DNA from: Rhodobacterales bacterium 32-67-9
GTDB lineage: Bacteria > Pseudomonadota > Alphaproteobacteria > Rhodobacterales > Rhodobacteraceae
Assembly (NCBI GenBank): GCA_002280515.1
Contig: NCEA01000010.1
Coordinates: 124,001-188,000, forward strand
Direction: 5' to 3'
Length of the DNA: 64,000 bases
A model generated the notes under the pieces. That model had not been told where the DNA came from. It was given only the letters and a program-made list of their open reading frames with translations, and did no database searches. Position 1 is the stretch's first letter. Each line of letters starts with the position of its first letter. The translations under genes and the position numbers were made by a program. Shown here piece by piece: positions 46,444-57,710 of the stretch.

Positions 46444-47256
46444 ATGGCGCGGGCGCCGAAGCCGCCGGCCGACCGGGCCAAACCGTCAGCCGAGGGCGAT
46501 GCCTTCAAGCGGGGCGAGGCCGACAGCCTGCCCTTCGTCACTCTGGTGCCGAACATGGTCACCACGCTCGGCCTCTGCGCCGGGCTGACGGCGATCCGCT
46601 TCGTCATCGCCGGAGAGTTTCACATCGCCGTCTGGCTCATCCTCTTCTCCACCGTGATCGACGGGCTCGACGGGCTGCTGGCGCGCCGGCTCCAGGCGAC
46701 CAGCGATTTCGGCGCCCAGCTCGATTCGCTGTCGGACTTCCTCAATTTCGGCGTGGCCCCCGGTTTCATCGTCTACCAGATGGCGCTGGCGCAAAGCGAA
46801 CAGGCTGGCGGCTGGATCTTCATCCTCGTCTACATCGTCTGCTGCTGCATGCGGCTGGCGCGGTTCAACGTCGCGCTCAACAAGGCAACCACGACGGACT
46901 CTTCCGAAAAGCCCGCCCATTTCACCGGCGTCCCGGCCCCAGCCGGGGCGCTGATGGCGCTGCTGCCGGTCTTCGTCTCGTTCGAGACCGGGCTTGAGCT
47001 TGCGGCCTTCCCGATCCCGGTCGAATTCTACATCGTCATCATCGGCCTGCTCATGGTCAGCCGGCTGCCGACCTTCTCGCCGAAATCGGTGCGGGTGCCG
47101 CGCGAACGCATCGTCTGGGTGATGATCGCGCTGTCGCTCGCCGCCGGCACGATGCTCGCCGAGTTCTGGAAGTCGCTGATCGTCATCATTCTGGTCTATG
47201 CCGCGTCTCTGTTACATTCCTTCGCGAAAGTCCTTCTGGGACGCCGCCGCAGATAA
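46444..47256 (+). CDS. pssA: CDP-diacylglycerol-serine O-phosphatidyltransferase
   Basis: 270 residues from the ATG at 46444. The CDP-alcohol phosphotransferase motif is complete: DGLDGLLARRLQATSDFGAQLDSLSD (cited as DGLDGLLARR then DFGAQLDSLSD). Several membrane helices follow. It makes phosphatidylserine, the substrate of Psd. The N-terminal 30 residues are polar and not conserved. Confidence 0.95.
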   Translation: MARAPKPPADRAKPSAEGDAFKRGEADSLPFVTLVPNMVTTLGLCAGLTAIRFVIAGEFHIAVWLILFSTVIDGLDGLLARRLQATSDFGAQLDSLSDFLNFGVAPGFIVYQMALAQSEQAGGWIFILVYIVCCCMRLARFNVALNKATTTDSSEKPAHFTGVPAPAGALMALLPVFVSFETGLELAAFPIPVEFYIVIIGLLMVSRLPTFSPKSVRVPRERIVWVMIALSLAAGTMLAEFWKSLIVIILVYAASLLHSFAKVLLGRRRR

Positions 47257-47293
47257 GAGACGTCGAACGCCCTACAACCAACGGAAAAAAATT

Positions 47294-47917
47294 GTGGATA
47301 TCACTGCCGTAAAGACCTCGTACCGTTACTGGGCCCCGATCTACGACTACACGTTCGGGGCGATCACCCGCGCCGGGCGCCGCCGCACCGTCGAGCACAT
47401 CAACAGCCGCAGCGGACGTGTGCTCGAGATCGGCGTCGGCACCGGGCTGTCGCTCCATCACTACCGGGCGCATCTCGACGTGACTGGCATCGACGTCTCA
47501 CCCGACATGCTCGACAAGGCGCGCCAGAAGGTCGCCGAACGCGGGCTTCGCCATGTCACCCGGATCAGCGAGATGGACGCGCGCGCGCTCAGCTTTCCCG
47601 ACGATCATTTCGACACGGTCGTGGCGATGTACGTGATCTCGGTCGTGCCGGAACCCGAAAAGGTGATGGCCGAAATGGCGCGGGTCTGCAAGCCGGGGGG
47701 CGAGGTGCTGATCGTCGGCCATTTCGCCCGGACGAAAGGCGCTCTCGCCGTGCTCGAACGGCTCTTCGCGCCGCTCGCCAATGTCATCGGCTGGCATTCG
47801 GATTTCGAGATGGAGCGGGTTCTCGGCACCCCATCACTGACAGTCACCGCCGCCCGACCGATGCAGCCGTTCGGGATCTTCACCTTCCTGAGACAGCGAA
47901 AGAGCGTCGGGGCCTGA
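47294..47917 (+). CDS. pmtA: Phosphatidylethanolamine N-methyltransferase
   Basis: 207 residues from a GTG at 47294 with GGA eight bases upstream; the frame opens at 47198 within pssA. SYRYWAPIYDYTFGAITRAGRR is typical of Rhodobacter/Sinorhizobium PmtA (cited by YRYWAPIYDYTFGAITRAG), with SAM motif VLEIGVGTGLSLHHY and GIDVSPDMLDKA. It methylates PE three times to phosphatidylcholine. Confidence 0.92.
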   Translation: MDITAVKTSYRYWAPIYDYTFGAITRAGRRRTVEHINSRSGRVLEIGVGTGLSLHHYRAHLDVTGIDVSPDMLDKARQKVAERGLRHVTRISEMDARALSFPDDHFDTVVAMYVISVVPEPEKVMAEMARVCKPGGEVLIVGHFARTKGALAVLERLFAPLANVIGWHSDFEMERVLGTPSLTVTAARPMQPFGIFTFLRQRKSVGA

Positions 47918-47932
47918 CGCAGACCCGACCGG

Positions 47933-47950
47933 GGCGGGTCAACACCCGCC
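47933..47950 (+). terminator. Short hairpin after pmtA
   Basis: GGCGGGT, loop CAAC, ACCCGCC lies 15 bases after the pmtA stop. No U tract follows, so terminator strength is doubtful. Confidence 0.45.
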
Positions 47951-47985
47951 CTGCCGGCCCCGGCCCTGCATTGATCTCAACAATG

Positions 47986-48014
47986 CAAAAGGGCCGCGCC
48001 AACGGCGCGGCCCT
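47986..48014 (-). terminator. Rho-independent terminator after tig
   Basis: On the minus strand AGGGCCGCGCC, loop GTT, GGCGCGGCCCT is followed by TTTGCATTG. It lies 21 bases after the tig stop. Confidence 0.85.
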
Positions 48015-48035
48015 GTCCTGGAGGTCGGGGATCGC

Positions 48036-49370
48036 TCAGATCTCGTCGAGCGCTTCGACGGCCTTCTGGAGCTTCTCCTTCGAGACGTCCTTCTCGGTCA
48101 CCTTGGCGCCGGCGAAGACGAGGTCGACGACCTTGTCCTCGAAGATCGGCGCGCGCAGTTGCTGCTGCATCTGCGGATTCTTCTGAACGAACTCGAAGAA
48201 CGCCCGCTCCTGCCCCGGATACTGGCGCGCCTGCATCATCACCGCCTGGGTCATCTCGGCGTCGGTCACCTCGACCTTCTCCTTGCGGCCGATCTCGGCG
48301 AGGAGCAGGCCAAGCCGCACCCGGCGCTCAGCGAGCGACTTGTGCTCGTCGGTCGGCTCGACTGCGCCGTGGTCATGGCCGTGGTGATCCGGATTCTCGT
48401 CATGCCAGAGCTGGTGGGCGATCTGGCCGGCCTCGGCCTCGACGAGGCTCGGCGGCAGGTCGAACTTGACGAGCTTGTCAAGCTCGTCAAGCAGCGCCCG
48501 CTTCATCACCTGACGCGCGGCGCCGGCATATTCGGCTTCCAGCCGCTCGCCGATCTGGCCCTTCAGGGCCTCGAGGCTCTCGGCGCCGAACTGCTTGGCC
48601 AACTCGTCGTCGATTTCGGCCGGCTTCGGTTCCTTCACCGCCTTCACGGTGCAGTCGAAGACCGCTTCCTTGCCGGCGAGATGCTTGGCGCCGTATTCGG
48701 CCGGGAACGAGACCTTGACCGCGACCTCGTCGCCCGCCTTGGCGCCGACCAGTTGCTCCTCGAAGCCGGGGATGAACGAGCCGGAGCCAAGCTCCAGCGG
48801 GTAATCCTCGCCCGCGCCGCCGTCGAAAGCCTCGCCGTCAATCTTGCCGACGAAGTCGATCACGACCTGGTCGCCGTCCTTGGCCTTGGATCCCTTCTTG
48901 CGGTCCTCGAAATTCTTCGCCGATTTCGCGAGGTTCTCGAGCGCCTCGGCCACGGCCTTGTCCTCGGCCTTAACCACGAGCTTTTCGAGTTTCAGCTTGG
49001 AAAGATCGACTTCCGGGATCTCCGGCAGCGCCTCGTAGGACATCTCGACGATCATGTCGTCGCCCTTCTTCCAGGTCTCGCCGCCCTGCATCTCGACCTT
49101 CGGCTGCAGCGCCGGACGGTCGCCCGTCTCGTCGAAATGCTTCTTCATCGCGCCGTCGATCGCATCCTGCATCGCGTCGCCCAGAAGGCGCTCGCCGAAC
49201 TGCTTGCGCAGGATCGCCATCGGCACCTTGCCCTTGCGGAAGCCCTTCATCTCGACTTCCGGCTGCGCCTCGACGAGCTTTTCGTTCACTTTCGCGTCCA
49301 GATCGGCGGCCGGCACGGTGATCGTGTAGCTGCGCTTCAGGCCGTCTTTCAGGGTCTCGGTGACCTGCAT
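48036..49370 (-). CDS. tig: Trigger factor
   Basis: 444 residues from the ATG at 49370. Ribosome-bound chaperone and proline isomerase. The ribosome-binding signature [17 protein letters not shown], the FKBP-like domain with [21 protein letters not shown] and a long helical C-terminus are all present. A His/Asp-rich insert ([16 protein letters not shown]) lies in the C-terminal domain. The tRNA-Leu gene lies 20 bases upstream on the same strand. Confidence 0.97.
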   Translation of the reverse strand: MQVTETLKDGLKRSYTITVPAADLDAKVNEKLVEAQPEVEMKGFRKGKVPMAILRKQFGERLLGDAMQDAIDGAMKKHFDETGDRPALQPKVEMQGGETWKKGDDMIVEMSYEALPEIPEVDLSKLKLEKLVVKAEDKAVAEALENLAKSAKNFEDRKKGSKAKDGDQVVIDFVGKIDGEAFDGGAGEDYPLELGSGSFIPGFEEQLVGAKAGDEVAVKVSFPAEYGAKHLAGKEAVFDCTVKAVKEPKPAEIDDELAKQFGAESLEALKGQIGERLEAEYAGAARQVMKRALLDELDKLVKFDLPPSLVEAEAGQIAHQLWHDENPDHHGHDHGAVEPTDEHKSLAERRVRLGLLLAEIGRKEKVEVTDAEMTQAVMMQARQYPGQERAFFEFVQKNPQMQQQLRAPIFEDKVVDLVFAGAKVTEKDVSKEKLQKAVEALDEI

Positions 49371-49389
49371 TCCTTCGTCCTTTTCCTCG

Positions 49390-49474
49390 TGGTGCGGGTG
49401 GAGGGACTTGAACCCCCACGCCTTTCGGCGCCAGAACCTAAATCTGGTGCGTCTGCCAATTTCGCCACACCCGC
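49390..49474 (-). tRNA. tRNA-Leu (anticodon UAG)
   Basis: The minus strand starts GCGGGTGTGGCGAAATTGGC and ends in GCGGGTG-complementary CACCCGC plus encoded CCA. Anticodon loop GATTTAGGT within the CCAGA/TCTGG stem gives UAG; a variable arm (GCGCCGAAAGGCG) marks a class II leucine tRNA; the T arm is GGGGGTTCAAGTCCCTC. 85 bases with CCA. Confidence 0.96.
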
Positions 49475-49644
49475 AATGCCTGAGAGCGGCCCCGTTCTGG
49501 GACCGCTCCCGAAATCCGCGCCGTTCTAGCAAGAGTCGGCCAGCGATGCGAGCGCAAAAACGCGTCGCGGAAAATGCTCGCTCGCAACCTAATCTTGACA
49601 TATTCTGAAAGAAAAATACGAGGCAGCACATATAGGGGGTCCCA

Positions 49645-50151
49645 ATGTCGAACGTGACGACGGGGCATGTGATCGGGCAGGATAGCTCCGGCACGCGCCA
49701 GAAGACAGAGGTTCGCGGCATCGCCGCAGGTACGGTTGTTCTCACGCTCGACGGCGCCTTGCCGGTGGAGTTTCTCTCCCCTGGCGACCGCATCGTCACC
49801 CGCGAGGGGATGCGCGTCGTGCGCGAGGTCAACGTCCACCGCTATTCCGGCCCCGCGATCCGCGTCAGCGCCGGGGCGCTCGGCCATGATCGGCCGGAGC
49901 AGGAACTGGTGCTTCCCGACGAAACCCTGATCCTGATCCGCGACTGGCGGGCGCAGGCGCTCTTTGGCAAGGCCCAGGCGACGGTGCCGATCGCGCGGAT
50001 CGCAGACGGCGAGTTCATCGCGCCGACCCGGGTCCTTTCCATGCGACTTTACGATCTCAGGTTCGACACGCCGCAGGTGGTCTATGCCGAGGGGCTGGAA
50101 CTGGCTTGTGGCGCGGTGGATCCCGCCGGGGCGAAGATCGCCGCCGAATAG
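49645..50151 (+). CDS. Stand-alone Hint-domain protein without catalytic Cys
   Basis: 168 residues of the Hint (Hedgehog/intein) type found in many Rhodobacteraceae: [26 protein letters not shown], a [15 protein letters not shown] turn and [18 protein letters not shown] (first segment cited by [17 protein letters not shown]). Self-splicing Hint domains start with Cys or Ser; the equivalent place here is RGIAAGT, so cleavage is unlikely. It may be a structural remnant of longer secreted proteins, or have a binding role. Confidence 0.8.
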   Translation: MSNVTTGHVIGQDSSGTRQKTEVRGIAAGTVVLTLDGALPVEFLSPGDRIVTREGMRVVREVNVHRYSGPAIRVSAGALGHDRPEQELVLPDETLILIRDWRAQALFGKAQATVPIARIADGEFIAPTRVLSMRLYDLRFDTPQVVYAEGLELACGAVDPAGAKIAAE

Positions 50152-50177
50152 GCCCCGGCCGGTCCCCGGCAGCGGGC

Positions 50178-50222
50178 GGCGGATGCCTCCGGCGGGGATA
50201 TTTCCGGCAAGATGAAGGTGTA
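50178..50222 (-). repeat. Dispersed intergenic repeat, copy E
   Basis: On the minus strand CTTCATCTTGCCGGAAATAT is followed by CCCCGCCGGAGGC. It closely resembles copy C at 34846 and lies between the Hint and nnr genes. Confidence 0.6.
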
Positions 50223-50227
50223 TGCCG

Positions 50228-52480
<2,253 letters not shown>

Positions 52481-52491
52481 GACACCGGGAC

Positions 52492-52517
52492 GCAGGGCGG
52501 GTCTGACCCCGCCCTGC
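52492..52517 (+). terminator. Hairpin between glnB and glnA
   Basis: GCAGGGCGGG, six-base loop, CCCGCCCTGC: a perfect 10-bp stem with no U tract, 12 bases after glnB. It may be an attenuator or stabilise the glnB mRNA end. Confidence 0.6.
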
Positions 52518-52560
52518 CCAGCCCGCGCCCCGAAACACGCCAATCAAAAGGACCAAAGAG

Positions 52561-53967
<1,407 letters not shown>

Positions 53968-53987
53968 GACCACCGGCAACGGATGGG

Positions 53988-54011
53988 AAAGGGCGCCTTC
54001 GGGCGCCCTTT
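53988..54011 (+). terminator. Terminator hairpin after glnA
   Basis: AAAGGGCGCC, TTCG tetraloop, GGCGCCCTTT: perfect 10-bp stem 20 bases after the glnA stop, ending in TTT. Confidence 0.8.
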
Positions 54012-54028
54012 CGCGTTCCCCGGCTCAA

Positions 54029-54073
54029 CTGGCCCCCGCCCACCTGGCCCCCATCCGCCTGGCCCCCACCCGC
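54029..54073 (+). repeat. Three tandem 15-bp repeats
   Basis: CTGGCCCCCGCCCAC, CTGGCCCCCATCCGC and CTGGCCCCCACCCGC lie back to back, with a fourth degenerate unit after them, between the glnA terminator and the next gene. Confidence 0.85.
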
Positions 54074-54162
54074 CTGTCCCGCGCCAAGGCGCCGCCGCTG
54101 GGGCTGGCCCCGCCGACATCCCGCCGGTAGACTTCGGCCGGCAGAGGCGAGGGAGGATCGGC

Positions 54163-55023
54163 ATGGCGGAACGCATCGGTGTCATCGGACTGGGGCGCAT
54201 GGGCCGGGCCATCGCCGCCACCCTCGCCAAGGCGGGCTTCAGCGTCACCGGCTGGAACCGATCCCCCGTCGATGCGGCCGAAGTCATCACAGCCCCCGAC
54301 CTCGCCACGCTGGCCGCGGCAAGCGACATCCTGATCCTGTCGCTCTTCGACGATGCGGCCGTGGGTGAGGTGATGGAGCACCTCCTCGGCTGCGACCTCT
54401 CCGGCAAGCTCGTCGCCGACACCTCGACCGTGCGGCCCGAGACGCTGCGCGGCTTTGCCACCCGGCTCGCCACGGCGGGCGCCGGCGCCGTCGATGCGCC
54501 GATCTCGGGCGGGCCGGAAATGGTGACCGCGCGGACGGCCGGCATGTTTCTCGGCGGCTCCGAACGCGATATCGCCCGTTTCCGGGGGGTGGCCGATGCG
54601 ATTGCCGGCGCGGTTCGCGCGGTTGGCCCGCTCGGCGCCGGCATGGCCGCGAAAATCGCCAACAACATCCTGCTCGCCGGTTCGTTGCAGGCGCTGAAAG
54701 AGGCGGTCGGGACCGGCCTCGCCGCCGGTCTCGATCGTCGGCCCCTCATGGCCTTTCTCAGCGAAGGGCCGGCCGCGAACGGCTTCTTCCGCGCCCGGCT
54801 GCCGGAACTTCTCGGCGACAGCGACCGGGTGGGATTTTCCGTGGCCGGGGCGCTGAAGGACGCGGATCTCTTTCTCGACGTGACGGGCCGGCTCGGCGTG
54901 GACACCCCGGCGATGGCGGCCGCGAAGGCCAGCTTCGAAACCGTGGCCGGCAAGGGGCTTGCCGGACAGGACGTGGCGGTGGTGATCCGCGACATCTGGC
55001 AATCGGCCGGCCGCGACGGCTAG
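54163..55023 (+). CDS. NAD(P)-dependent beta-hydroxyacid dehydrogenase-like protein
   Basis: 286 residues from the ATG at 54163 with GGGAGG upstream; the frame opens earlier through the repeats. N-terminal Rossmann loop GVIGLGRMGRAIAATL, substrate segment DAPISGGPEMVTARTAGMF and the catalytic Lys region GAGMAAKIANNILLAGSLQAL follow 6-phosphogluconate/3-hydroxyisobutyrate dehydrogenase relatives. Substrate unknown. Its stop overlaps that of the convergent DUF3445 gene. Confidence 0.88.
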   Translation: MAERIGVIGLGRMGRAIAATLAKAGFSVTGWNRSPVDAAEVITAPDLATLAAASDILILSLFDDAAVGEVMEHLLGCDLSGKLVADTSTVRPETLRGFATRLATAGAGAVDAPISGGPEMVTARTAGMFLGGSERDIARFRGVADAIAGAVRAVGPLGAGMAAKIANNILLAGSLQALKEAVGTGLAAGLDRRPLMAFLSEGPAANGFFRARLPELLGDSDRVGFSVAGALKDADLFLDVTGRLGVDTPAMAAAKASFETVAGKGLAGQDVAVVIRDIWQSAGRDG

Positions 55024-55802
55024 GCGAAATCCCAAGCCTCAAGTCCCGCCCGCGCCGCCTCCGGCAGCGTCTCCACCCCAACCACATAGGTGTGGATCGA
55101 GAAGACCACCGCCCCGGTTTCCGGCAGCTTCAGCAGGCATTGCCGCTCCGACCGGAGATAGGGCGCGGGGCCGGCGGGTTTCGGGCGCGGATCGCCCTCG
55201 CGCCGGGGCTGGAACAGTTCAGCCGACAAGTAGCGATGGAAGTTCATCCGCCACAGCGGGCGCTCGGGCCGGATCGCGTCGCACAGCCGCTGCACTCTCG
55301 GACCGACCCCTTCGGCATAGCCCGGCACCGGCGCGTGGATGCGGAGGAGCGGCCGGCCGATCTTCTCGGCCAGGGTCCAGGACGCGGGGAAGCAGAGGAC
55401 CGCCCCGGTAAGCACATGCTCGCCCTCGCCGCCCGGCTGCATCAGGCACAGATCCTCCTGCACCAGCCGCCCCAAGGTCAGGAGCGGCCGGCCCGGATCG
55501 AGGGGGACCGTCACTCCGTCCGGCCGCTCGGCCTGCCCGTCCGATACCCGGAACCCGAGCCCCGGCAGGCGGGCCAGAACCAAGCGGTAAAGCTCCCCCG
55601 CCGCCGGTCGGGCGGGTTCGGTAAGTGCGCGCACATCCGCCGGCCGTTCGGCCAGCAGCCGGTCGCGCACCGCCATCTGGCCGGCATAGGCCTCGTCCAC
55701 GACAAGCCAGTCGTCCGGATCGAGAGGCAGGATACCCGGAAGCCGCGAAAGGCGCGGGTCCATCCAGGGATAGGCGGGAAGATTCGTCTGAAGAACGGTC
55801 AT
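55020..55802 (-). CDS. Haem-dependent oxidative N-demethylase-like protein (DUF3445)
   Basis: 260 residues from the ATG at 55802. The DUF3445 features are WLVVDEAYAGQMAVRDRLL, LTLGRLVQEDLCLMQPGGEGEHVLTGAVLCFPASW (cited by VQEDLCLMQPGGEGEHV), and WRMNFHRYLSAELFQP. A characterised member demethylates dimethylamine using haem and a PAS-like fold. It diverges from dddP with 120 bases between starts, so the two may share regulation; substrate unproved. Confidence 0.88.
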   Translation of the reverse strand: MTVLQTNLPAYPWMDPRLSRLPGILPLDPDDWLVVDEAYAGQMAVRDRLLAERPADVRALTEPARPAAGELYRLVLARLPGLGFRVSDGQAERPDGVTVPLDPGRPLLTLGRLVQEDLCLMQPGGEGEHVLTGAVLCFPASWTLAEKIGRPLLRIHAPVPGYAEGVGPRVQRLCDAIRPERPLWRMNFHRYLSAELFQPRREGDPRPKPAGPAPYLRSERQCLLKLPETGAVVFSIHTYVVGVETLPEAARAGLEAWDFA

Positions 55803-55922
55803 GCCGGCGACGCTAGCCTGCCGCCACGGCGCGGAAAAGTCGGAAAGAACCGCGCCGCGCGTCGGGAACGGGCAGGATTTGCGCCCGCCCCCAAAGGAAG
55901 CTTGCCGCAAAGGGAGGGGACC

Positions 55923-57266
55923 ATGACCCGGCACTACAGCGACACGCGCAAGATCGACCCGACGAAGGGCGCCACCCTTCCCGACGGCAGCCCTAACGAC
56001 AACGACCGGATCGAGATCGGCCCGACCCAGCTTGCCTTTCGCGAATGGGACGCGGCCGGGCTCGTATTGCCCGATCTCGGCCGGATGCGGGAATACCGCT
56101 GGAAGCGGCTGACCGACCATGTCGTCGCGCGCGGCTGGGGCGGGATCCTGCTCTTCGATCCCCTGAACATCCGCTACGCGACCGATGCGACCAACATGCA
56201 GCTCTGGAACACCCACAACCCGTTCCGGGCGCTCCTGCTTTGCGCCGACGGCTACATGGTGCTTTGGGAATACAAGAACTCGCCCTTCCTCGCCGAGCAT
56301 AATCCGCTGGTCCGCGAAATCCGCTCCGGTGCCTCGATGTTTTACATGTCCACCGGCGACCGGGGGGAGGCGGCGGCGGCGGCTTTCGCCGCCGATGTCG
56401 ACGAGGTGATGTGCGCCCATGCCGGCACCAACCGCCGGCTTGGCGTCGACAAGATCATGGTGCAGGGACTCCGCGCGCTCGAAAGCGCGGGCTTCCGCGT
56501 CGAGGAAGGCGAGGAATGCACCGAGAAGGCGCGCGTCATCAAGGGGCCGGACGAGATCCTTGCCATGCGCTGCGCCCACCATGCCTGCGAGGCATCCATC
56601 GCTGCGATGGAGAAAGCCTGCCGCGAAGGCGTGCCACGGGGCGACATGAGCGAGGATGACGTCTGGGCGGTGCTCCATGCCGAGAACATCAAGCGCGGCG
56701 GCGAATGGATCGAGACCCGGCTTCTGGCCTCCGGCCCCCGCACCAATCCGTGGTTTCAGGAATGCGGCCCGCGGATCATCCAGCCAAATGAGATCGTGGC
56801 CTTCGACACAGACCTCATCGGCTCCTACGGGATCTGCGTCGACATCTCGCGCACCTGGTGGATCGGCGACGCCAAGCCCACCAATTCGATGATCTACGCG
56901 ATGCGCCACGCGCACGAGCACATCGCGACCAACATGGAGATGCTGCGGCCGGGTGTCTCGTTCAAGGATCTCGTTTTCGGCGGCCACCGGCTCGACCCGG
57001 AATTCGACCGGCTGAAATACGGGGTCAAGATGCACGGGGTCGGACTTTGCGACGAATGGCCGTCGATCGTCTACCCGGACCAATGGCAGGACGGCGCCTT
57101 CGATTACGAGGTCGAGCCGGGCATGGTCCTCTGCGTCGAGGCGCTGGTCAGCCCGGACGGCGGCGATTTCTCGATCAAGCTCGAAGACCAAGTGCTGATC
57201 ACCGAGACCGGGCACGAAAACCTCACGACCTATCCGTTCGACGAACGCCTGATGGGGCTGGCCTGA
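55923..57266 (+). CDS. dddP: Dimethylsulfoniopropionate lyase DddP
   Basis: 447 residues, the DddP length, with GGGAGG before the ATG. The start TRHYSDTRKIDPTKGATLPD matches roseobacter DddP, and the M24 (pita-bread) domain keeps all six metal ligands at published numbering: Asp295 and Asp297 in AFDTDLIG, Asp307 in CVDISR, His371 in MHGVGLCDEWP, Glu406 in CVEALVSP, Glu421 in KLEDQV. DddP splits DMSP into dimethyl sulfide and acrylate. No dmd or acu genes are next to it. Confidence 0.95.
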   Translation: MTRHYSDTRKIDPTKGATLPDGSPNDNDRIEIGPTQLAFREWDAAGLVLPDLGRMREYRWKRLTDHVVARGWGGILLFDPLNIRYATDATNMQLWNTHNPFRALLLCADGYMVLWEYKNSPFLAEHNPLVREIRSGASMFYMSTGDRGEAAAAAFAADVDEVMCAHAGTNRRLGVDKIMVQGLRALESAGFRVEEGEECTEKARVIKGPDEILAMRCAHHACEASIAAMEKACREGVPRGDMSEDDVWAVLHAENIKRGGEWIETRLLASGPRTNPWFQECGPRIIQPNEIVAFDTDLIGSYGICVDISRTWWIGDAKPTNSMIYAMRHAHEHIATNMEMLRPGVSFKDLVFGGHRLDPEFDRLKYGVKMHGVGLCDEWPSIVYPDQWQDGAFDYEVEPGMVLCVEALVSPDGGDFSIKLEDQVLITETGHENLTTYPFDERLMGLA

Positions 57267-57287
57267 GCCGTCCCCGTCAGGACCCGT

Positions 57288-57500
57288 TCAGGGCGTGCGC
57301 TGCGATCGCTTGACATTGCCGTGCCAATCCTCGGTCGTCGCGGCGTGGTCCGGAGCGGCGGCGCGCGATGCGTCGCTGCCTGTGCCGAGCCCGTAACCGA
57401 CGGGCATCCCGGCAAGCAGTATCGCCGCGAGCGACCACGAAAAACGCGCTGCCGTCGCGGGAATGGTCCGGGAATTCCGGGTGCACATGACATCCGACAT
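57288..57500 (-). CDS. Small single-pass membrane or exported protein
   Basis: 70 residues from the ATG at 57500, with GAGGAG seven bases upstream. A hydrophobic segment (FSWSLAAILLAGMPVGYGLG) is followed by a polar tail ending in WHGNVKRSQRTP. No family recognised; convergent with dddP. Confidence 0.6.
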   Translation of the reverse strand: MSDVMCTRNSRTIPATAARFSWSLAAILLAGMPVGYGLGTGSDASRAAAPDHAATTEDWHGNVKRSQRTP

Positions 57501-57710
57501 GGGCTCTCTCCTCTTGCATCGGTTGCTATGGCTCCCAGATAGGTCCCGCATCGACATTTTGAAAACGAATGATTGTTGCGATAATCATGACAAACGATGA
57601 TGAATGGTGCGCCCGCTCGCGCCCCGTCACCACTCCGTGAAACGCCGACATTATCCTTGCCGCGCCCTCCCCCCGTGCCCAGTTTGTGGCGGCACAAAGG
57701 AGGGACGCAC

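Noticed and set aside
49371..49832. N-terminal extension of trigger factor through the tRNA gene
   Set aside because: The frame runs through tRNA-Leu; trigger factor has a normal start at 49370.
55092..55922. Upstream extension of the dddP frame to 55092
   Set aside because: It is antisense to the DUF3445 gene; the dddP ATG at 55923 has a ribosome site and gives the exact family length.
57560..57600. GATT/AATC inverted repeat in the AT-rich spacer as an FNR-type site
   Set aside because: It does not fit the TTGAT-N4-ATCAA form and the arms are only four bases.
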